21,801 nucleotides of DNA from Bacteroidota bacterium (GTDB lineage Bacteria; Bacteroidota; Bacteroidia; NS11-12g; UBA9320): contig JAHEKB010000007.1 in the NCBI GenBank assembly GCA_024638525.1, forward strand, positions 1 through 21,801. Direction: 5' to 3'. How positions within the stretch are numbered: position 1 is the stretch's first letter; every line of letters begins with the position of its first letter. Below are positions 15,357 to 21,801 of this stretch, piece after piece. The notes under the pieces were generated by a model. The model saw nothing but the letters and a program-made list of their open reading frames with translations. It had not been told where the DNA came from and did no database searches. The position numbers were made by a program, and so were the translations under genes.

Positions 15357-16060
15357 AGATAGGGTTTAAGAACCTCTAGCAATTGTTCTTTGCTGTGATA
15401 ACCAACTTGGTCGTGAACCAGCTTTCCATCATTATAAACCTTTACTAAGGGAATGCTATTGATTTGGAAGTATTGAGATAGTGATTGATTCTTGTCAACA
15501 TCAATTTTAAGTACGGTTAGACCTTCGGCATATTCTTTCTTCAGTTCTGCAATACTGGGGGCCATTTGCTTGCACGGCCCACACCATTCAGCCATAAAAT
15601 CAACCAAAACTAGACCGCTGGTGTCAATGAGTTCTGAATATTGATCCAAGCTATACGTTGGTACTGGTGGCTTAGTTTTACCTCTTTCCACCTCTAAACC
15701 GTTGGATTGCCACTTCAGAAGGCCACCATTGAGGTCATAGACCTCAAAACCATTCTTTTGCAAAGTTTTAGTTGCTTCACCGCTTCTTCCCCCTGATTTA
15801 CAATAGACAAAAACGGTTTTGTTTTTATCCAGTTCTTGAATTTGGCCCTCAAAATTACGGTCGTAGATATTTATGTTAATGGCCCCTTCAATGTGACTTA
15901 CATTAAATTCTTGAGGTGTTCTTACATCTAGTAATATCTTGTTTTCGCTGCTTTCCAGTTTTGCCTTGAATTCATTGGCTTCTACACTTTGTGCTGAGCT
16001 GGATTGATTGCATGCTGTGGCCAGAGCCAGCATACCTATAAATAGAAATATGTTTTTCAT
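15353..16060 (-). CDS. Rhodanese-thioredoxin fusion lipoprotein
   Basis: A 235-residue predicted lipoprotein (LATAC, lipidated Cys17) with two redox/sulfur domains. The rhodanese domain at about 28-120 has the active-site loop CKSGGRS starting at Cys87. The thioredoxin domain at about 135-235 has WCGPCK (Cys160, Cys163) and the cis-proline at NSIP (Pro204). It would face the periplasm and could reduce disulfides, handle protein persulfides or relay electrons; the substrate is unknown. It is the last gene of a leftward operon: its ATG overlaps the TGA of the GH3-family gene in an ATGA junction. Both active-site cysteine sets are intact, so both domains may be functional. The stop interlocks with that of thiL. 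Confidence 0.92.
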   Translation of the reverse strand: MKNIFLFIGMLALATACNQSSSAQSVEANEFKAKLESSENKILLDVRTPQEFNVSHIEGAININIYDRNFEGQIQELDKNKTVFVYCKSGGRSGEATKTLQKNGFEVYDLNGGLLKWQSNGLEVERGKTKPPVPTYSLDQYSELIDTSGLVLVDFMAEWCGPCKQMAPSIAELKKEYAEGLTVLKIDVDKNQSLSQYFQINSIPLVKVYNDGKLVHDQVGYHSKEQLLEVLKPYL

Positions 16061-17583
16061 TGTTTTAATGCCGCAAAGGTAAGTATGTCCTCTAAAATTT
16101 TTCTGTCATTGGACAATCGTGGGACTTTGTGTTGACCTCCTAGTTTATTCTTGGCTTTCATCCATTCATAAAACGTGCCTGGCGGGCAAATGTTTATCTT
16201 TGGTTTCAGAAGGGCCAGGTCAGATTGGCGTTTGGCCTCATAATCGCTGTTCTGTTCTTTGAGCTCTTCATCCAGAATAGTTGTAAAGGCTTCTAGATTT
16301 AGTGGTTCCTTGTCAAATTCAATTAGCCATTCATGACATCCTTTATTGTCCGTTCCCAAATAGACTGGAGCTGCCGTGAATTCAGACACTAAGCAATCAC
16401 ATCGGGATTGTGTTGCCTGAATAGCCGCTTCTGCATTGTCAATCATGAGTTCTTCGCCAAAGGCATTAATGAACAATTTTGTTCTACCACTTATGCGAAT
16501 TCTGTATGGGTTTTTAGAAGTGAATTGAATGGTGTCACCCAACACATATCTCCACAATCCTGCATTTGTATTTAGGATCATAGCATAATTCTTGTTCAAT
16601 TCAACTTCGTCCAGCCATAGCGTTTTGGCGCTGTCTTTGCCGAATTCTTCCATTGGAACAAATTCATAGAATATTCCATAATCCAGCATCAGCAGCATAT
16701 CCTCGCCTTCAGCATCTTGAACACCAAAAAACCCCTCCGAAGCATTAAAGGTCTCGCGGTAGTTCATTCCACCTTGAGAAATTAATTGGTCAAACTGTGC
16801 CCTGTATGGAGCAAAGTTCACCCCGCCATGGATGTATAGTTCTAAGTTCGGCCATACTTCTTTGAGGTCTGATTTCCCCGTCCGTTCAAGCAAGCCCTTG
16901 ATGATAAGCAAGGTCCAACTTGGCACTCCGGAAATATTGGTCACATCTTCTTGATGGGTAACCTCAATGATCTTAGCGAGCTTCTCCTCCCAATTATCCA
17001 TCAAGGCAATATCCATGGATGGGGTAGCCAGATAATTGGCTATAAAGGGAAGGTTGTTCATCATTACCGCAGAAAGATCACCATAGAATGAACTTGCTGA
17101 TAGCTCATTGACCTGGTGACTTCCTCCTATAATCAGACCCTTGCCTTGAAATACCTTTGCGTTGGGGTGGTCGTGATAGTAATAGGCAATAACGTCTCTG
17201 CTCCCTTTGAACTGACACTCATTCAGCGCATCAAAGCTCACGGGGATGAACTTACTCTTGTCAGAAGTTGTGCCGCTAGATTTTGCATACCACTTAATTT
17301 CACCGGGCCACAGTACTCTTTGTTCGCCTTTCATGCAGCGCTCGATATATGGCTTAATTTGGTCGTATGTCTGTATGGGGACTCTTGACTTGAACTGTGC
17401 AAAGTTTTGTATATCGCCTGCTCCATAATCCCCTCCAAAGCTGGTCTTTTTAAATTGATTCAGCAGTTCATGGAAAGTCTCCATTTGCACCTCTGCACCT
17501 CGATTCATTGTAGATTCAAGACTTTGGACTCTCTTTTTGAGGTACCAAGACATAAAGGAATTTACAAAATTCAGTACGGCCAT
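16057..17583 (-). CDS. GH3-family acyl-adenylating enzyme
   Basis: A 508-residue protein of the GH3 (auxin-responsive promoter) family, part of the adenylate-forming superfamily. The ATP/AMP-binding motif SSGTTSDKSKFIPVS lies at about residues 104-118. Typical GH3 segments follow: ISGVPSWTLLII, YIHGGVNFAPY, NASEGFFGVQ, GLWRYVLGDTIQFTS and INAFGEELM. Plant GH3 enzymes join amino acids to carboxylic hormones; the Bacteroidota homologues have no well-known substrate, so an acyl-acid amido synthetase role is only a family-based guess. It lies eight bases after the M28 peptidase gene and overlaps the next gene by four bases, so it is in the middle of a three-gene operon. No signal peptide, so cytoplasmic. 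Confidence 0.92.
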   Translation of the reverse strand: MAVLNFVNSFMSWYLKKRVQSLESTMNRGAEVQMETFHELLNQFKKTSFGGDYGAGDIQNFAQFKSRVPIQTYDQIKPYIERCMKGEQRVLWPGEIKWYAKSSGTTSDKSKFIPVSFDALNECQFKGSRDVIAYYYHDHPNAKVFQGKGLIIGGSHQVNELSASSFYGDLSAVMMNNLPFIANYLATPSMDIALMDNWEEKLAKIIEVTHQEDVTNISGVPSWTLLIIKGLLERTGKSDLKEVWPNLELYIHGGVNFAPYRAQFDQLISQGGMNYRETFNASEGFFGVQDAEGEDMLLMLDYGIFYEFVPMEEFGKDSAKTLWLDEVELNKNYAMILNTNAGLWRYVLGDTIQFTSKNPYRIRISGRTKLFINAFGEELMIDNAEAAIQATQSRCDCLVSEFTAAPVYLGTDNKGCHEWLIEFDKEPLNLEAFTTILDEELKEQNSDYEAKRQSDLALLKPKINICPPGTFYEWMKAKNKLGGQHKVPRLSNDRKILEDILTFAALKQ

Positions 17584-17591
17584 TCTGACTA

Positions 17592-18866
17592 CTAATTTAG
17601 TTTATTTAGATCTAGGATAAAATCGCGTATCAGCTGAAAACACGGCTCGTAGTACGCCCCAAGTCTCAATTCTTGACAATTGTCTTGGGGAATATGATAA
17701 TGTGTATATGAACCCATGGTGTACATAAAAAAACTAGGGACACCTGCTTCACTAAAGAAATAGTGGTCGCTGTTGGCTGCTTTCCCTCGCTTCTTTAACT
17801 TTGGGAGGTAAGCCTTCTCCATATTTATGTTATTGAGCCGCTCAAAATGTTCAGGAAAGAGAGTAGCATTGACTATAGTGGCTCCTGCTTCGCCATTGCC
17901 CATGAGATCCATATTAAAAACGAATTTGATTTGGTCCATCGGAGATATTTTTGGAGGGGACTGAACAAAATGATAGGAACCCACCAAACCAGCTTCTTCT
18001 CCCGCAAACCCAATGAAGGCTATACTGTATGGCTGAGGATTAATCATGAAGTACTTCGCCATATCAAGCATCATAGCAATGCCGCTTGCATTGTCATTGG
18101 CTCCGGAATAAACCGCATTCCCCATCTTGCCAAGGTGATCATAATGTCCGCAAAGAATGATAAAACTATCCGTGTAGATGGTACCCGGAATAAAGGCTAT
18201 TACATTTTGTGAGGCATAGTTTTCCAAATACTCTGCTTCTACCCGAAGATTTAAATAGGATGAATCATCTATCGACTGCTCAGCAGGAATCCACAATTCA
18301 GCCTGTTCTGACTGCATGCGGGCAACACTCCATACCAAGTTTTCTTTTTGTACAACCCACAGTTCAGCTTCTATGCATTCTTTGAGTTCTCTCATGGATT
18401 CCATGTGGAGCTCATTCTTATGATCAACTAATGGCAAGACCGGGATAGCACCTTTTTTGACCTTTTTGGCTATTTCTTTCCTTCCCCTCTTTGTTTGCAT
18501 TAGTTCAAGCGGGATGTTGTACAGATGACCTTTTATTTCCACAGACGGACATGAGGGACTGAGAACATAGTCTATGCCGGCTTCTTTTTCTTGACCGTCA
18601 ATGCGCAATTGACACTGAGGAATGGTGTTCACATTGAGTTGAAAACGGTGATAAAAGTCCTGCCCCAATGGCTCTAAACCCATACGGATAAATTCAGACT
18701 TAATGTATGCTGCAGCTACTGAATCGCCACCATCAACATAACCTCTCCCGGACATCGGTGCACTGCACAATTGATCCAAGTGGCCTTGAGCTGAGTTAAG
18801 GTCTTGCGCCTTTAGTGCAAGCTGAGAAATCAGAAGAAGAAACAGTAAGAGTGCAGCTATTCGCAT
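17592..18866 (-). CDS. M28 family zinc aminopeptidase, secreted
   Basis: A 424-residue exported peptidase with signal peptide at about 1-20 (ends LKAQ). The C-terminal half has the co-catalytic zinc site of family M28: the His in GHYDHLG near residue 242, the bridging Asp in SGANDNASG, the Glu pair in GFAGEEAGLVGS, the Asp in FNMDLMG, and the last His in THYHIPQDN. The family removes N-terminal residues from peptides; here that would occur in the periplasm or outside, since no T9SS sorting domain is present. The N-terminal 200 residues are less conserved and may shape the substrate pocket. First gene of the operon with the GH3 enzyme and the rhodanese-thioredoxin lipoprotein. A candidate promoter overlaps the divergent PnuC gene. 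Confidence 0.93.
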   Translation of the reverse strand: MRIAALLLFLLLISQLALKAQDLNSAQGHLDQLCSAPMSGRGYVDGGDSVAAAYIKSEFIRMGLEPLGQDFYHRFQLNVNTIPQCQLRIDGQEKEAGIDYVLSPSCPSVEIKGHLYNIPLELMQTKRGRKEIAKKVKKGAIPVLPLVDHKNELHMESMRELKECIEAELWVVQKENLVWSVARMQSEQAELWIPAEQSIDDSSYLNLRVEAEYLENYASQNVIAFIPGTIYTDSFIILCGHYDHLGKMGNAVYSGANDNASGIAMMLDMAKYFMINPQPYSIAFIGFAGEEAGLVGSYHFVQSPPKISPMDQIKFVFNMDLMGNGEAGATIVNATLFPEHFERLNNINMEKAYLPKLKKRGKAANSDHYFFSEAGVPSFFMYTMGSYTHYHIPQDNCQELRLGAYYEPCFQLIRDFILDLNKLN

Positions 18867-18871
18867 TTAAC

Positions 18872-18879
18872 TAGTTTTG
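18872..18879 (+). promoter_or_regulatory. Candidate -7 element for the PnuC operon
   Basis: TAGTTTTG matches TAnnTTTG, but no TTG is found at the expected distance upstream. Transcription would begin near 18884, so the in-frame TTG at 18877 would not be in the message. This favours the ATG at 18898 as the start. Confidence 0.35.
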
Positions 18880-18884
18880 TCTGG

Positions 18885-18915
18885 CAAAGTAATAGAAATG
18901 CAATTGTCAGAGCAA
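18885..18915 (-). promoter_or_regulatory. Candidate promoter of the M28 peptidase operon
   Basis: On the minus strand a TTG (18915-18913) and TTACTTTG (18892-18885, one mismatch to TAnnTTTG) are 20 bases apart. The expected start is near 18880, about 12 bases before the ATG. The element lies over the 5' end of the PnuC-like gene, so the two divergent promoters would nearly overlap. Confidence 0.3.
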
Positions 18916-19458
18916 TCCTTATTGGTACTTGAAATTTTTAGCGTGGTGATGAACCTTCTATTCATCTTGCTTTTAAGTGCTCAAAAAAGACTTTGTTGGC
19001 TTTTTGGAATCGTGGGATCTCTCAGCGGAAGTGTTCTTTTTCATCAACAGAATTACCTTTCAGAATCTGTGCTCTATCTTTTCTATGCAGCCATTGGGCT
19101 TTATGGATACTGGGTTTGGAATAGGCCGGTTCAGGATAGCATTAAGAGGCAAAAGCCAAGCGCTACATTCATTGGAATTGCAGCCTCAGTTTTAGCGGCA
19201 TTTGGCCTTGCCTGGCTCACAGAAAAATTCGATGCCGACAAACCCTTGTATGATGCTCTAAGTACCTCATTTGGGGTCTATGCAAGTTTTTTAGAAATCT
19301 ATCGATACCTCAGTGCCTGGCTCTATTGGATTGGTATCAATGCCTTTTCTATCTGGTTATATGCCAGCAAGGGTATTTGGATATATGCCTCATTAATGCT
19401 CATCTATACCCTGCTTTCGATCAGAGGATATATTCTATGGAAAAAGGCAATAGACTGA
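18898..19458 (+). CDS. pnuC: PnuC/PnuT-family vitamin transporter
   Basis: A 186-residue integral membrane protein of the PnuC family, with about six or seven hydrophobic helices and the family-typical segments RLCWLFGIVGSLSG and LYGYWVWNRP. PnuC takes up nicotinamide riboside and the closely related PnuT takes up thiamine; the sequence alone does not decide. There is no TPP riboswitch before it, which weakens the thiamine reading, although thiL lies 3.5 kb away. I chose the ATG at 18898 because an in-frame TTG at 18877 lies within a candidate -7 promoter element. It is divergent from the M28 peptidase gene, and its 3' end overlaps the next gene by 22 bases. Confidence 0.85.
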   Translation: MQLSEQSLLVLEIFSVVMNLLFILLLSAQKRLCWLFGIVGSLSGSVLFHQQNYLSESVLYLFYAAIGLYGYWVWNRPVQDSIKRQKPSATFIGIAASVLAAFGLAWLTEKFDADKPLYDALSTSFGVYASFLEIYRYLSAWLYWIGINAFSIWLYASKGIWIYASLMLIYTLLSIRGYILWKKAID

Positions 19459-19787
19459 TATATCTTGTTTCAAAGATCTTTTTTGAAAAGGTCGCAACCA
19501 AAGCCAGGGGAATGAGTCTGTGGCCCATTGTGTTGTTCAAAGAGAAAGAACTGGCACAAAACCAAAGGTTTATTCAACATGAACAAATTCATCTAAGACA
19601 ACAGCTGGAGCTTTTGGTCATTCCATTTTATGTTTTGTATTTAACGGAATATGTGTTTTACAGGCTGAAAGGAAAGAACCACCAAACCGCATATATGTCC
19701 ATTAGTTTTGAGAGAGAAGCCTATGCATTTGAAGATAGACCTACTTACCTTGAAAACAGAAGACCATTTGCCATGTATCGAAATTAA
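19437..19787 (+). CDS. Small membrane protein with HExxH motif (putative mini-zincin)
   Basis: A 116-residue protein I cannot assign to a named family. It has HEQIH at residues 48-52, a hydrophobic segment at about 57-76, and a downstream FEREAYAFED at 91-100. HExxH followed by a Glu in an ExxA-like context is the zinc-ligand layout of gluzincin metallopeptidases (as in M48 and M56), so it may be a minimal membrane peptidase or a degenerate relative; function is inferred only from this. The start at 19437 (ATG, overlapping the PnuC gene by 22 bases) was chosen over an in-frame upstream extension that would lie inside PnuC. It sits between transporter and RnfD-like genes on the same strand and is probably cotranscribed. 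Confidence 0.75.
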   Translation: MEKGNRLIYLVSKIFFEKVATKARGMSLWPIVLFKEKELAQNQRFIQHEQIHLRQQLELLVIPFYVLYLTEYVFYRLKGKNHQTAYMSISFEREAYAFEDRPTYLENRRPFAMYRN

Positions 19788-19839
19788 CTATTTACCTTTT
19801 TGAATCATTCGGAATCAATGAGTAGTGATTCAAAAATTA

Positions 19840-20667
19840 ATGCCAAAATTTTTATCAGAATTAGAGGACCCCAGGTACTTTCAAATACTGTTCCTAGGGT
19901 CCTTTTTGTGCTATGGTCTGTATTATCTGGGCTGGGACCAGCAAAGCGTAGTATTCTTAAGCATTGGAATAACCGCTGTAATTACACAAATGATATTTGA
20001 GTCTTTTGGAAGAAAACGATTCTCATCCATTAAAAGTGCAATGATAACCGCCTTAGGGCTGTGTCTCCTCTTACATGTAAATCATGTATGGGTGGCAGTG
20101 CTGGCTGCGTTCGTAGCCATAGCTTCAAAGTATCTCATAAAAAGAGGTAGCAAGCACATATTCAACCCGGCCAACATCGGCATCATTGCGGCTATAGCCT
20201 TGAGTAATCAAGCGTGGGTATCACCCGGCCAATGGGGGTCAGAGGTAATAGCATGGTTCTTGGTGGGTTCTGCCGGCTTAATGATGATTATGAAAGTGGG
20301 GAGATTGGATACCGCATTCACTTTCTTAGGCATTTTTGGTCTGCTCTTATTTATAAGACAAGTGCTTTATCTAGGCTGGGAAACAGAGGTCTGGGTGCAC
20401 ATGATGAGCAATGGAACCTTACTGTTATTCAGCTTTTTCATGATTACAGATCCAAGAACAACCCCTAATCACAGAGTGGCCAGAATTATATGGGCAGGAT
20501 TTCTTGCCTGCATGCTGTTTGTTTTAACTAACTACTTCTATGTACAAACTGCGGCGATCTGGCTGCTCTTTATAATCAGCCCACTGACTCCATTGTTTGA
20601 TAGACTTTTCAAGGCAAGAGAATTTAAGTGGAATACAAAAGACAAAACTCAATCCTTAACCATATGA
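19840..20667 (+). CDS. Stand-alone RnfD/NqrB-like membrane protein
   Basis: A 275-residue protein (280 if the GTG at 19825 is used) with about eight to ten membrane helices. It resembles subunit D of Rnf and subunit B of NQR sodium/proton-pumping complexes: DPRYFQILFLG at the N-terminus, KSAMITALGLCLLL, SKYLIKRGSKHIFNPANIG and FFMITDPRTTPNHR. Those subunits carry a covalent FMN on the Thr of an SGAT motif; I see no such motif here, so this homologue probably lacks the flavin. No other rnf or nqr gene is in the window. It overlaps the DUF2330 gene in an ATGA junction, implying that the two act together. An electron-transfer or transport role is possible but unproven. Confidence 0.82.
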   Translation: MPKFLSELEDPRYFQILFLGSFLCYGLYYLGWDQQSVVFLSIGITAVITQMIFESFGRKRFSSIKSAMITALGLCLLLHVNHVWVAVLAAFVAIASKYLIKRGSKHIFNPANIGIIAAIALSNQAWVSPGQWGSEVIAWFLVGSAGLMMIMKVGRLDTAFTFLGIFGLLLFIRQVLYLGWETEVWVHMMSNGTLLLFSFFMITDPRTTPNHRVARIIWAGFLACMLFVLTNYFYVQTAAIWLLFIISPLTPLFDRLFKAREFKWNTKDKTQSLTI

Positions 20668-21801
20668 AAAAAACAATTCTAACAAGCGCGATCATCCTAT
20701 GGATGGTAACAGCAGCACAAGCATTCTGCGGATTTTACGTCGCAAAGGCGGGTGCAGATCTATTCAATCAAAAATCTGAAGTAATTATTGTCCGAGATGG
20801 TCAACGTTCTGTGGTAACCATGAGCAGCGATTTTAAGGGTGATGTAAAAGACTTTGCCATGGTAATACCAGTCCCACATGTGCTCTTGCGTGAGGACATT
20901 CGCATAGTGGAGCGAAGCCTATTTAGGAAACTAGATGACTATTCTTCGCCAAGACTGGCCGAATATTATGATGTGAATCCTTGTGATCCACCGGTAGTCT
21001 ACGAGGTCATGGAGGATGCGACTATTCCTACATCCATGATCAGAATGGCAAGCAGGCGTGTTGACAAAGAGGAAGATCTCGGTGTGACTATAGAGGCAAA
21101 ATATTCCGTTGAAGAGTACGAGATCCTGATACTGAGCGCCAAAGAATCCAATGGGCTTAAGACCTGGCTCAACAGCAATGGCTATGCTATTCCTGAAAAG
21201 GCAGAAGAGGTACTTGATCCATACATCAAAAGCGGTCTGAAATTCTTTGTGGTAAAGGTTGACCTTCAGAAGTACAATCCTCAGAAACACGGCGGTTACT
21301 TAAGGCCTATACAAATGAGCTTGCATACAGATAAATTTATGCTTCCTATTAGATTAGGGATGGCTAATGCAGATCTTGAACAGGATATGATTGTATATGC
21401 ATTCACCAAGACAGGACGTGTAGAGAGCACCAATTACAGAACAGAGAAGGTTCCTACCAACAATGAGATTCCAACTTTTGTAAAAAACAAGTTTGGTCGA
21501 TTTTATCGCGATTTATTTGCCAATACATTTGACAAGTCAGGTGGGGATGCTGTTTTCTTAGAATACGCATGGAACGTGTCACCCAATTGGGGCGGAATGA
21601 AATGTGATCCTTGCGTTGGTACTCCACCGTATTCCCAAGAATTCAGCGAGGCGGGGATATTTTGGTTAGATGAACCGGGTGCCCAGGTTTTTTTCACCAG
21701 ACTTCATGTGCGCTACAGCAGAGAGAATTTTCCCCAAGACCTATTCTTCCAGATCACTCCAAATAAAGAGCATTTTCAAGCCAGGTATGTGATTAGAAAT
21801 C
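20664..21801 (+). CDS. DUF2330 domain protein (3' end outside the window)
   Basis: 379 residues are visible and the gene runs off the right edge. A signal peptide (about residues 1-19, ending AAQA) is followed directly by FCGFYVAKAGADLFNQ, the hallmark opening of DUF2330 proteins. The segment DFAMVIPVPHV and later pairs NPCDPP and MKCDPC also fit a periplasmic domain with several cysteines that could form disulfides or bind a metal. The function of DUF2330 is not known. It starts within the stop of the RnfD-like gene (ATGA), so its translation is coupled to that membrane protein. Whether a C-terminal membrane anchor follows cannot be seen here. Confidence 0.88.
   Translation, partial: MKKTILTSAIILWMVTAAQAFCGFYVAKAGADLFNQKSEVIIVRDGQRSVVTMSSDFKGDVKDFAMVIPVPHVLLREDIRIVERSLFRKLDDYSSPRLAEYYDVNPCDPPVVYEVMEDATIPTSMIRMASRRVDKEEDLGVTIEAKYSVEEYEILILSAKESNGLKTWLNSNGYAIPEKAEEVLDPYIKSGLKFFVVKVDLQKYNPQKHGGYLRPIQMSLHTDKFMLPIRLGMANADLEQDMIVYAFTKTGRVESTNYRTEKVPTNNEIPTFVKNKFGRFYRDLFANTFDKSGGDAVFLEYAWNVSPNWGGMKCDPCVGTPPYSQEFSEAGIFWLDEPGAQVFFTRLHVRYSRENFPQDLFFQITPNKEHFQARYVIRN

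Noticed and set aside
17847..18212. Open frame of 121 codons opposite the M28 peptidase
   Set aside because: It overlaps the zinc-site region of a well supported peptidase and has no motif.
19800..20000. 66-codon frame at the start of the RnfD-like gene
   Set aside because: It is out of frame with a convincing membrane protein and has no family features.

Overview
The window looks like a chromosomal segment of a Bacteroidota bacterium, probably Flavobacteriales and plausibly marine. The evidence is three proteins ending in type A C-terminal domains for type IX secretion (T9SS), lipoproteins with Bacteroidota-like export signals, GEVED/PKD/CUB/Ig-like surface modules, a TTG-n20-TAnnTTTG promoter, and a vanadium haloperoxidase-type lipoprotein next to an FG-GAP/ASPIC lipoprotein. 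No mobile element, CRISPR array, tRNA or rRNA was seen.

Left part (1-9304): the last 21 codons of a T9SS cargo gene enter from the left and are followed by a strong terminator. A leftward two-gene operon comes next: a vanadium haloperoxidase-like lipoprotein, then a 1084-residue FG-GAP/ASPIC lipoprotein. Rightward from a clear Bacteroidota promoter runs a 1399-residue modular T9SS cargo gene. Its 3' end, 3' UTR and terminator are identical over 121 bp to the left edge of the window. The segment is therefore bracketed by perfect direct repeats 9183 bp apart, and it holds a gene with a striking internal codon-usage change.

Middle part (9311-13586): a compact three-gene operon encodes an ECF sigma factor, a protein with one N-terminal membrane helix and a C-terminal beta-barrel (candidate trans-envelope anti-sigma/sensor), and a T9SS-exported propeller-like protein. 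All three genes start with non-ATG codons (TTG, TTG, GTG). This is the best candidate for an unusual system: a sigma regulator whose partner may span both membranes, made together with a surface-exported protein.

Right part (13583-21801): housekeeping and envelope genes packed with almost no spacing. They are comF-like (leftward), thiL (rightward), a leftward operon of M28 peptidase, GH3-family adenylating enzyme and rhodanese-thioredoxin lipoprotein, then a rightward operon of PnuC-like transporter, a 116-residue HExxH membrane protein, a stand-alone RnfD-like membrane protein and a DUF2330 protein cut by the window end. Two convergent pairs (11178-13586/comF and thiL/rhodanese-thioredoxin) have interlocked stop codons and so no room for intergenic terminators.

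No stretch above 300 bases lacks a gene. The two longest gaps are 68-286 (terminator plus an imperfect hairpin) and 4875-5050 (promoter plus a leader dyad).
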